12,097 nt of DNA from Peptococcaceae bacterium (GTDB taxonomy: Bacteria; Bacillota; Peptococcia; Peptococcales; Peptococcaceae), in the NCBI GenBank assembly GCA_900756555.1, contig CAAEKP010000061.1, positions 1 to 12,097 on the forward strand, written 5' to 3'. Positions 1 to 5,330 of this stretch are shown here, piece after piece (positions within the stretch are counted from its first letter, which is position 1; every line of letters begins with the position of its first letter). Under the pieces are notes generated by a model. That model did no database searches, had not been told where the DNA came from, and was given only the letters and a program-made list of their open reading frames with translations. The position numbers were made by a program, and so were the translations under genes.

Positions 1-70
1 GCGTTGACGGGATCGAACCGCCGACATTCTGCTTGTAAGGCAGACGCTCTCCCAGCTGAGCTAAACGCCC
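1..70 (-). tRNA. tRNA-Val (anticodon UAC), 3' end cut by window edge
   Basis: Read on the minus strand, 70 bases fold as a standard tRNA: acceptor 5' strand GGGCGTT, D-arm with GCTC/GAGC, anticodon stem TCTGC/GCAGA around loop CTTACAA, and T-arm GGCGG-TTCGATC-CCGTC. The anticodon TAC (plus positions 35-37) reads valine GUA/GUG codons. The acceptor 3' strand stops at AACGC, so about three bases (two C plus the discriminator) lie outside the window. Whether CCA is encoded cannot be seen. No other tRNA follows on the 5' side, so this is either a single gene or the first of a cluster continuing beyond position 1. Confidence 0.96.
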
Positions 71-115
71 TCATTTCCTGCCGCTATCGTGTGCTGCTCA
101 TCAGCGACATTGATT

Positions 116-144
116 ATTATATATGTCTTACCTCTATTTGTCAA
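116..144 (-). promoter_or_regulatory. Consensus sigma-A promoter of tRNA-Val
   Basis: On the minus strand TTGACA (139-144) and TATAAT (116-121) are separated by exactly 17 bases, a perfect match to the housekeeping consensus. Initiation about 7 bases downstream (near 109) would give a leader of about 39 nt before the tRNA 5' end at 70. A full-consensus promoter suits a stable RNA gene. Confidence 0.9.
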
Positions 145-252
145 TATTTTTTTGAAGTTTTTTTGTTTTTTATTTAATCCAGCAGAAAGCATGGGAAGGT
201 ATTACGGCAATATCTATAACCTGAAAAATTTTAAACTCAAAAGATAATGCAG

Positions 253-316
253 TGAGAGTATAAATAAAGTATGTAAGTTAATCGAAAAAACTTACGTGCT
301 TTATTTTATACTCTCA
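253..316. repeat. 64-bp palindrome, about 27-bp stem
   Basis: The left arm (253-279) begins TGAGAGTATAAA and ends GTAAGTT; the right arm (289-316) is its reverse complement apart from one bulged base and two C/T differences that still allow G-U pairs in RNA. The loop is 9 bases. The right arm overlaps the last codons and stop of the small ORF at 306-419, so it sits where a terminator or 3' stabilising hairpin would be. There is no good U-run after the stem on the minus strand, so it is not a textbook intrinsic terminator. It could also be a small mobile palindrome. The structure is certain, the role is not. Confidence 0.75.
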
Positions 317-419
317 GGATTATTGTTTCATAATCAATTTTATTATTTGTCTTTGAACCGTTCATCTGTTGTTCGCGTTTTATACCTGCTATTCTATTAA
401 CCATCTTCTTTATTGTCAT
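306..419 (-). CDS. Small ORF 2 of candidate two-peptide operon (37 aa)
   Basis: The start ATG (419-417) overlaps the stop of the upstream 33-codon ORF as ATGA, the usual arrangement for translational coupling. The peptide starts MTIKKMVNRIAGIKREQQ and ends in IILRV. It is strongly basic in its first half, hydrophilic in the middle and has a short hydrophobic end; no transmembrane stretch or cysteine is seen. The last codons lie in the arm of the 253-316 palindrome. I do not recognise a family. Supporting coding are the ATGA overlap, the strong ribosome site of its partner and the promoter upstream; against are the length and absence of any known relative. Confidence 0.4.
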   Translation of the reverse strand: MTIKKMVNRIAGIKREQQMNGSKTNNKIDYETIILRV

Positions 420-517
420 AGGCGGATAACAACTTTATATAGTTTATCGGAAAGTAAAGTAAATACAGACTCCATTACAGATGTGGTAATCATCTGGACT
501 TTATCTTTTGTTTGCAT
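416..517 (-). CDS. Small ORF 1 of candidate two-peptide operon (33 aa)
   Basis: The ATG at 517-515 follows the near-perfect ribosome site AGGAGGTG (minus strand; plus 524-531) at ideal spacing, and an extended -10 lies just upstream. The peptide starts MQTKDKVQMITTSVMESVF and ends KLYKVVIRL. Its hydrophobic residues recur at helix spacing, so it could form one amphipathic helix with a lysine-rich face, as in small membrane-active or regulatory peptides; this is inference only. The stop TGA shares bases with the start of the next ORF. I recognise no family. The AGGAGG site is among the strongest in the window, the best argument that this short frame is translated. Confidence 0.5.
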   Translation of the reverse strand: MQTKDKVQMITTSVMESVFTLLSDKLYKVVIRL

Positions 518-523
518 AAACAA

Positions 524-546
524 CACCTCCTGTTTTTAGTATACCA
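524..546 (-). promoter_or_regulatory. Extended -10 promoter and ribosome site of the small-ORF pair
   Basis: On the minus strand TGGTATACT (plus 538-546) matches an extended -10 (TGn then TATACT, five of six to consensus). No good -35 is seen at 17 bases. The ribosome site AGGAGGTG follows at 524-531, so the transcript would have a very short leader. Confidence 0.5.
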
Positions 547-787
547 TAAATAACTGTAACCTGATACTATTCCAGAAAATTTCTTTATTCTGTTCACACC
601 CTAATAATTTTAGTGTGCCATAACTGGCAGGATAATACAGAAAGATGATGCCCAACGAATTCCTGGTTGGTCATTCTCTCACAGTTATTAATACACTATC
701 GCGAATAATTATAAATATTCTGTATGGCATTTTTTCTGCGTTTTTATCAGGCGCTGGTTTGCCGGAGGGATGATTTTTTGCTCAGAG

Positions 788-879
788 GCTGTAATTTTCG
801 TTTTAAGGCGTTGACCTCATCGTGAATGAATATTGATACCAGAACCGTATGGTTAAGTCGTTAAAATCAAAATTACAGC
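788..879. repeat. 19-bp imperfect inverted repeat
   Basis: The left arm at 788-806 begins GCTGTAATTTT; the right arm at 861-879 ends AAAATTACAGC. The arms pair over 19 bases with two mismatches and weaker pairing continues inward. The enclosed 54 bases hold no gene I can support. It may be the ends of a small degenerate element or an RNA stem. The surrounding 550-1190 stretch otherwise shows no coding signal, tRNA or clear promoter. Confidence 0.5.
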
Positions 880-1197
880 GTTTTAGGATGGTAAATGCTT
901 GCCGGGATGAGTGTGATTTTGTTGATTTTTTTGTTTTTACGCTGCTTTTCTGTCGGATAAAGGTGCTGTAAAGTGCTTTAAATGGCGTTTTTTCTTGTTT
1001 TTCAGTTATGCCGCAAGGAAAACAGCGCACTGTTTACGCGCAGAAAAGTGTATTTCACTGCACGCCAATAACCAAATGGCAGCAGGCAGTAAAATTAATC
1101 AGCGCAGATAGCACGGATTTTAGTTTGCGATTATAAGTTAGCGTTATGAAACAAAAATTTGTGTATACGCAAGTATGCAGTCGCGCGCACGCGCATA

Positions 1198-1257
1198 ATG
1201 TTTTTATGTTTACCATGTTTTCAATGTTTTATATGTTTTAAAACATGTTTTAATGTT
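1198..1257. repeat. Seven ATGTT repeats at about 9-bp period in an AT-rich tract
   Basis: ATGTT occurs at 1198, 1206, 1215, 1224, 1233, 1245 and 1253, mostly continuing as ATGTTTT. Copies at 1233-1246 form a perfect 14-bp palindrome (ATGTTTTAAAACAT). Nearly pure A/T sequence follows to about 1282. Short AT-rich direct repeats next to protein-binding repeats are typical of the melting region of replication origins, but no canonical DnaA box was found, so the role is open. Confidence 0.6.
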
Positions 1258-1299
1258 ATTATAGTATAATATATAATATAAGCATTTGTGGAATAACCA

Positions 1300-1331
1300 A
1301 ACTAGGTGTATACTGGCGTATGCACCTAGTT
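1300..1331. repeat. Hairpin with 14-bp stem
   Basis: The arms AACTAGGTGTATAC (1300-1313) and GTATGCACCTAGTT (1318-1331) pair along 14 bases with one G-T wobble around the loop TGGC. There is no T-run on either side, so it is not a standard terminator. It lies between the ATGTT repeats and the dyad array and may belong to the same unit. Confidence 0.7.
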
Positions 1332-1362
1332 GTAAATCCGCATTTAAACAGGGTTTGCAATA

Positions 1363-1617
1363 GGTGTGACATTTTTGTCCTATCAAAATTCTGGTGCAGG
1401 AAGATGGCATTTTCCCTCACAGAAATGATTCCGGTATGACACATTTGTCCTACCAGATTTTAATCATCGTGTCATGGATGACACGATAAATTATCAAAAA
1501 TTTATCGAACAAGCGATTGGAGTGTCACTTTTGTCACCCCAATTTCAGCAGGAAAATAATGCTTGTTCCATAGAGGATACAACAATCACCTGTTCGGTAT
1601 GACACTTTTGTCACCCT
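1363..1617. repeat. Four dispersed 22-bp dyad repeats (iteron- or operator-like)
   Basis: Copies lie at 1363-1384, 1433-1454, 1519-1540 and 1596-1617, all in one orientation, start to start 70, 86 and 77 bases apart. The approximate consensus is GGtaTGACAcTTTTGTC followed by a C-rich end. Its core TGACA-N4-TGTCA is a two-fold dyad, perfect in copy 4 and with one arm altered in the others. This is the form of a dimeric protein's binding site. The sequences between copies are unrelated. Possible readings: replication-initiator sites, repressor operators, or a relic of a mobile element near the tRNA gene. No matching regulator is encoded in the window. Confidence 0.7.
1466..1507. repeat. Two adjoining perfect palindromes inside the dyad array
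   Basis: The first spans 1466-1487: arms ATCGTGTCAT and ATGACACGAT around GG. It contains the same TGACAC word as the 22-bp repeats. The second spans 1484-1507: arms CGATAAATT and AATTTATCG around six bases. They share four bases (CGAT), so only one can form at a time as a hairpin. This is suggestive of alternative structures or stacked binding sites. Confidence 0.75.
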
Positions 1618-1719
1618 CTGATTTTTCAGCTAAGTTTTTTACGTTGCTCTAATATTTTTAAGTATCCTTTTTGTATAAATATTCATTATTGAAGCAAAAA
1701 GGCAGCCCGCAGGCAGGCA

Positions 1720-1752
1720 TAAAAATAGCCGTATCCAATATGATACGGCTAT
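1720..1752 (-). terminator. Intrinsic terminator of the cca operon
   Basis: The stem ATAGCCGTATC/GATACGGCTAT (1725-1735 with 1742-1752) has 11 perfect pairs and a 6-base loop. On the minus strand it is followed at once by TTTTT (1720-1724). It lies about 50 bases beyond the stop of the 79-aa gene. Confidence 0.88.
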
Positions 1753-1801
1753 CTTGTCACACTGTTTTTATTCTTTGCTGACGGATTTCTTTCTGCATTG
1801 T

Positions 1802-2041
1802 TTAAAAAGCGGAATGGTCGCCCTCCCGCTGCCACACCAGATACCCATCCTCCTGAGTAATTTTGCTCAGCATTTCATACACATCATCAATGGCCTCTTC
1901 CTTGGTGTGATAACAGTTGCCCATGCTGATGTGATACAAATCCATCCAGTCATTCTCACAGGCTTTGGTCATAAAAGTCCACTTACCTTCCTCGTCCTGC
2001 TCCACACACCAGTACACTTCCTGCCATTTTGGACGAAACAT
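1802..2041 (-). CDS. Unknown 79-aa protein, last gene of the cca operon
   Basis: This small acidic protein has many aromatic residues (MFRPKWQEVYWCVEQ at the N-terminus, several W and Y later) and three cysteines. The middle reads GNCYHTKEEAIDDVYEML, a pattern common in small soluble alpha/beta proteins where a strand is followed by an EEA helix. No signal peptide or membrane segment is seen. The start lies only two bases after the methyltransferase stop, and its ribosome site (GGGAGGGA) is inside the end of that gene, so the two are co-transcribed and probably coupled. I do not recognise the family. Its place with two tRNA/rRNA-modifying enzymes hints at an RNA- or translation-related role, but that is only context. 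Confidence 0.82.
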   Translation of the reverse strand: MFRPKWQEVYWCVEQDEEGKWTFMTKACENDWMDLYHISMGNCYHTKEEAIDDVYEMLSKITQEDGYLVWQREGDHSAF

Positions 2042-2043
2042 GG

Positions 2044-2877
2044 TTATCCCTCCCTGCCTGTGCGGATGGCATACAGCAAAATGCCTGCTGCCACTGCCAC
2101 ATTCAATGATTCTGCCTGCTGATACAGAGGGATTTTTACCATCTGATCGCCTGTTTTTATAAGCTGAGGGCCGTTGGCCTCGTTGCTGACCACCAACGCT
2201 GTTTTTGGGGGTAATTTCATTTCATAATGATACTGCCGGGCGCGAATATCGGCCACCAGCAGTTCAAAGCCCCATTGATGCAGCGCGTCCTGCATCTCCC
2301 CGGCATCGGCAATCTGATAGATGGGAATGCGGAAAATGGCGCCCATGGTGGAGCGCAGCACTTTATCGTTGTACAAATCTACGGTGCCTTTTAAGCACAG
2401 CACTGCTTCTGTGTCCGAGGCCAGCGCAGTGCGGATGATGGTGCCCAGATTGCCCGGGTCCTGCACGCCGTCAATAATCAGAATCTGCTTCATCTGCGCC
2501 ACGTCCTCCCAGTTCCACTGCCGCTGCCGGGCAATGGCAGCCACTCCCTGCGGATGCATGGTGGACAGCGCTTTTTCCAGCAAACCAGCTTTCACCACCA
2601 GCACAGGCACCTGCTTTGGCACCGCTAACTGCCCCAGTAAGTCCTGCTGCGCTTCATCCAGCAAAATGACTTCCGCGCTGTCATTCTCCAATGCTTCCTG
2701 CACAAAACGCAGACCCTCTGCCACAAACTGTCCGTACTGCTGCCGATATTTTTTCTGCTGCAAGGCTTTGCAGCGTTTCAGCCATTGATTTTGCTCAGAC
2801 TGAATTACTTCTATCTGTTTTGGTTCGTTTTGTTTTTGCTCGTTTTGTTTTTGTTCGTTTTGTTTTTGCTCGTTCAT
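2044..2877 (-). CDS. SpoU/TrmH-family RNA 2'-O-methyltransferase
   Basis: A predicted SAM-dependent 2'-O-ribose methyltransferase of rRNA or tRNA (277 aa, normal for the family). Residues 31-61 form the small substrate-binding N-domain (KKYRQQYGQFVAEGLRF). The SPOUT knot motifs are clear: motif 1 DGVQDPGNLGTIIRTA (136-151, catalytic-type N143 and R149), motif 2 NEANG (232-236), motif 3 IPLYQQAESLNVAVAAGI (249-266). The target nucleotide cannot be told; RlmB-like or TsnR-like 23S rRNA activity is most likely. The start ATG overlaps the cca stop as ATGA, so translation is coupled. Unusual: residues 2-21 are three copies of NEQKQ plus a degenerate NEPKQ, ahead of where family proteins normally begin. 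Confidence 0.93.
   Translation of the reverse strand: MNEQKQNEQKQNEQKQNEPKQIEVIQSEQNQWLKRCKALQQKKYRQQYGQFVAEGLRFVQEALENDSAEVILLDEAQQDLLGQLAVPKQVPVLVVKAGLLEKALSTMHPQGVAAIARQRQWNWEDVAQMKQILIIDGVQDPGNLGTIIRTALASDTEAVLCLKGTVDLYNDKVLRSTMGAIFRIPIYQIADAGEMQDALHQWGFELLVADIRARQYHYEMKLPPKTALVVSNEANGPQLIKTGDQMVKIPLYQQAESLNVAVAAGILLYAIRTGREG
2815..2874 (-). repeat. 15-bp tandem repeat coding NEQKQ, four units
   Basis: Codons 2-21 of the RNA methyltransferase are three 15-base units AAC-GAR-CAA-AAA-CAA differing only in one silent G/A, then a diverged fourth (NEPKQ). In-frame units of 15 bases can expand or contract by slippage without a frameshift. Confidence 0.9.
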
Positions 2878-4211
2878 GCTAATTCCTCTTTTACCAGTTC
2901 TAATAAAACCATTTTGTCATTCTTCTCCGGCTGCTGAATCACAATTTGCAGCAGCTGATTCAAAATCTGACCCACCTGCTGGCCGCTAATCCCCAAGGCT
3001 GTCAAATCTCTGCCGGACACCGCCAGTTGTTTCAGCGTGCAGCAATCTCCCCGCTGCAAAATCTGTTTTAACATTACCTCCATGGTGTCAAACAGCTGTA
3101 ATACCTCTGTCATGTCACAGTTATTGTGCGCCTTGATATCCGCCCGCTTTACTTCTAATAACTGCTGCACTGTTTCTGCGCCCAAATCAGCAACAGCCTG
3201 CCGCAGGTTGATTTCCTCCGGCTGTAGCTGCCGTGTGTGATTGCGCACCAGCAGAGTAACCCGGGAAATTGTTTTTTTATCATAGCGCAGCCGGTTTAAA
3301 ATTTTTCCGGCTAACTCAGCGCCCATATTTTCGTGGTCTGGAAAGGCATCCCCGCCATCGGCGCGCAGCTGCCATGCAAAAGGCTTGCCGATATCGTGCA
3401 GCAGCATGGTCAGGCGCAGCACTACATCGGGCGGCACCGACGCCACAGCCTTAACAATGTGGGTAAAAACATCGTAGCTGTGCCGGCTGCCCTGCTGGGC
3501 AAACTGCCAGGTGTGGCACAGTTCCGGCATAAAATACGGGAAACAGTCCAACCGCGCCAGTGTTTCCAAACCATAGGCTGCCCAGGAGCTTGTCAGAATT
3601 TTATCAAATTCTACCTGAATCCGCTCACGGGCAATGTTCCGCAGCAGATAGCTATATTTGCGGATAGCCGCTTCTGTTTCCGCTTCAAACTGAAAGTTAA
3701 GCACACAGGCAAACCGCACGGCCCGCATAATACGCAGGCCGTCCTCCTGATAGCGGCTGGCGGCATCACCCACACAGCGGATAATCCCCCGCTCCAAATC
3801 CTCTGTGCCGTGAAAATAATCAATCACACCCTGCTCTGGATGATAGGCCAGCGCGTTGATGGTAAAATCGCGGCGGCTTAAATCCTCCTGCAGGCTGCTG
3901 GTAAAAAACACTTCCTTAGGATGGCGGTTATCTTCATACTCACCGTCAATGCGATATGTGGTTATCTCAACGGGCAGCCCGCCCAACAGCACCGTCACCG
4001 TGCCGTGCTGCAACCCGGTTAAAATCACTTTATACGCTTTAAAAATATCCCGCACCTGCTCCGGCAGCGCTTCGGTGCAAATGTCCCAGTCCTTGGGCTG
4101 CTTGCCCAGCAAACTGTCCCGCACACAGCCTCCCACCAGATAGGCTTGCAGATTATGCTCCGCAAATCGGTCCAGGATCTCCTGACATTGCCAGGGAATC
4201 TGCATTTTCAT
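2874..4211 (-). CDS. cca: CCA-adding tRNA nucleotidyltransferase with HD domain
   Basis: It adds or repairs the 3' CCA of tRNAs from CTP and ATP in the cytoplasm. Motifs in order: YLVGGCVRDSLLG (24-36) and KDWDI with the metal-binding D41 and D43, the class II polymerase-beta fold; RRDFTINALAY near residue 110; RIMRAVRFAC; ERIQVEF; and HDIGKPF near 272, an HD phosphohydrolase domain as in many bacterial CCA enzymes. The C-terminal half is helical and binds tRNA. I chose the ATG at 4211 (445 aa) because GAGGA sits 8 bases upstream and family proteins start close to this point; an in-frame ATG at 4286 has no ribosome site. A poly(A) polymerase is the alternative reading. First gene of the operon. 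Confidence 0.94.
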   Translation of the reverse strand: MKMQIPWQCQEILDRFAEHNLQAYLVGGCVRDSLLGKQPKDWDICTEALPEQVRDIFKAYKVILTGLQHGTVTVLLGGLPVEITTYRIDGEYEDNRHPKEVFFTSSLQEDLSRRDFTINALAYHPEQGVIDYFHGTEDLERGIIRCVGDAASRYQEDGLRIMRAVRFACVLNFQFEAETEAAIRKYSYLLRNIARERIQVEFDKILTSSWAAYGLETLARLDCFPYFMPELCHTWQFAQQGSRHSYDVFTHIVKAVASVPPDVVLRLTMLLHDIGKPFAWQLRADGGDAFPDHENMGAELAGKILNRLRYDKKTISRVTLLVRNHTRQLQPEEINLRQAVADLGAETVQQLLEVKRADIKAHNNCDMTEVLQLFDTMEVMLKQILQRGDCCTLKQLAVSGRDLTALGISGQQVGQILNQLLQIVIQQPEKNDKMVLLELVKEELA

Positions 4212-4482
4212 AAAAATCGTCCTCATATTCTGCCGGCAGACGGGTTTCAGAACGCCTGCGGCCTCATTTAAGCTATTGCTCTGCATTTATCATAGCAGGA
4301 AATATGCAAAATAACAAATATAAAATCTATATTGCTGCCTGTTTTCCGTTTTTTATGAAAATGCACTTTACTTTTTCATAGAAATCAGGTAGACTATTTG
4401 TAATATATTATAGTTTCTGTTGTGCGGTAACACAGTAGCAGTTGGGCTATTGCGAAAACTTTAATTTATTATAAATTTTTTA

Positions 4483-4511
4483 TTGTATTTGTATAAGAAA
4501 TTTTATATAAT
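4483..4511 (+). promoter_or_regulatory. Sigma-A promoter of the phosphoribosyltransferase gene
   Basis: TTGTAT (4483-4488) and TATAAT (4506-4511) are 17 bases apart. A start near 4518 gives a leader of about 87 nt. Confidence 0.75.
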
Positions 4512-4526
4512 ATAGGCAGAAACAAA

Positions 4527-4571
4527 GTTCTAATACAATATTCGTTTTATTCTATATTTTGAGGTTAGAAC
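4527..4571 (+). promoter_or_regulatory. Inverted repeat in the 5' leader
   Basis: GTTCTAA (4527-4533) and TTAGAAC (4565-4571) are exact reverse complements separated by 31 A/T-rich bases, just after the expected transcription start. It could be an operator or the base of a leader stem-loop. It is too short for a known riboswitch class. Confidence 0.4.
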
Positions 4572-4604
4572 AAAAATTATTTCTTATAACTGGAGGGCGT
4601 TATT

Positions 4605-5216
4605 ATGAAACTGCATCGTTATTTCTATCCAGATGGCAATTTTGAATTACTTTTCTTGTGCGACTATTATCCTGTAGATATGTACAAACAGGATTTTTAT
4701 AACAATAATTGTAATCGACTGCTGAACTTCCGACAGAACATCAGTGACTCTCTGGACTACATTCGTGGTTATCTGTACAATGACCCATACTGGGAAAGAC
4801 TGACTACAGAACTGCAAGGGGAAGATGTACATGTTTACGCATTCCCATCCTGCACCATCGACAACTTCAAATCCGGCTTATACCCACTGGTAGAAGACCT
4901 GTGCCGTGCCAATGAATCCTTCTTTGACGCTGCAAAATGTCTGGTGCGTACCAAATCACTGGAAACTGAAGATGAAGAAAAGGTTGGCGGCCACATGGCT
5001 ACCATCGAAAAATCCCGTTGCTGCGAAATCACAGATGAATCCATCGCTATTCTGTTCGATGACGTAACCACCAACGGCGCTTCTCTGAAAGCTGGTCACG
5101 ACATTCTGAAAGCTGCCGGCTACAAAACAATCATTTGTATTGCTATCGCTAAAGTATATCATCCTGATGAAGAATCGGAAGATATCGTAGCACCTGTTAT
5201 TAAAAAAGAAGCGTAA
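4605..5216 (+). CDS. ComF-like phosphoribosyltransferase-fold protein (203 aa)
   Basis: The PRPP-binding signature of type I phosphoribosyltransferases is seen as ILFDDVTTNGAS (about 149-160), after hydrophobic strand residues and before an AGYKTIICIAIAKV strand, the ComF-like ending. Residues 1-100 (MKLHRYFYPDGNFELLF...) are not a recognisable zinc finger and contain many Y, N and D; they probably form the variable hood that sets the substrate. The substrate is unknown; purine salvage, pyrimidine or DNA-uptake roles cannot be separated by reading. The ribosome site GGAGGG is 7 bases before ATG. Single-gene transcript with its own promoter and terminator, divergent from cca. Confidence 0.85.
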   Translation: MKLHRYFYPDGNFELLFLCDYYPVDMYKQDFYNNNCNRLLNFRQNISDSLDYIRGYLYNDPYWERLTTELQGEDVHVYAFPSCTIDNFKSGLYPLVEDLCRANESFFDAAKCLVRTKSLETEDEEKVGGHMATIEKSRCCEITDESIAILFDDVTTNGASLKAGHDILKAAGYKTIICIAIAKVYHPDEESEDIVAPVIKKEA

Positions 5217-5223
5217 CGCTCAT

Positions 5224-5257
5224 AAAAAAATGCCATTCAACCGAATGGCATTTTTTT
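5224..5257. terminator. Bidirectional intrinsic terminator between convergent genes
   Basis: A 15-bp perfect stem (AAAAAAATGCCATTC with GAATGGCATTTTTTT) encloses AACC. It ends in seven T on either strand, so it can stop both the phosphoribosyltransferase transcript and that of the convergent large gene ending at 5331. Confidence 0.93.
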
Positions 5258-5330
5258 GTGGCTTATTTTTGTTTTGTTTTTGTTTTAGTCTGTCATATTT
5301 TTTATTCTGCCGTGTTTTTATCATTCACGC

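Larger units (their letters stand above)
4287..4604. other. Divergent intergenic region between cca and the phosphoribosyltransferase
   Basis: This AT-rich region (about 318 bases before the longest cca frame, 393 before the chosen start) carries the rightward promoter listed separately. For leftward cca transcription a TATAAT is present on the minus strand near 4408-4413, with no convincing -35. No small ORF or RNA was recognised. Confidence 0.5.

Noticed and set aside
803..1030. Minus-strand frame of 75 codons in the gene-poor region
   Set aside because: No ribosome site, biased low-complexity composition, and it crosses one arm of the 788-879 inverted repeat.
1280..1300. DnaA box near TGTGGAATAA
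   Set aside because: It has an extra base compared with the 9-base consensus TGTGGATAA; no second box nearby.
1210..1444. Two overlapping minus-strand frames of 61-66 codons
   Set aside because: They run through the ATGTT repeats, hairpin and dyad copies; no ribosome site and no protein-like pattern.
1363..1617. CRISPR array
   Set aside because: Repeats are short and diverged and the intervals differ (48, 64, 55 bases); no cas gene nearby.
4212..4286. Longer cca with ATG at 4286
   Set aside because: No ribosome site, and the extra 25 residues have no counterpart in the family; ATG at 4211 has GAGGA well placed.
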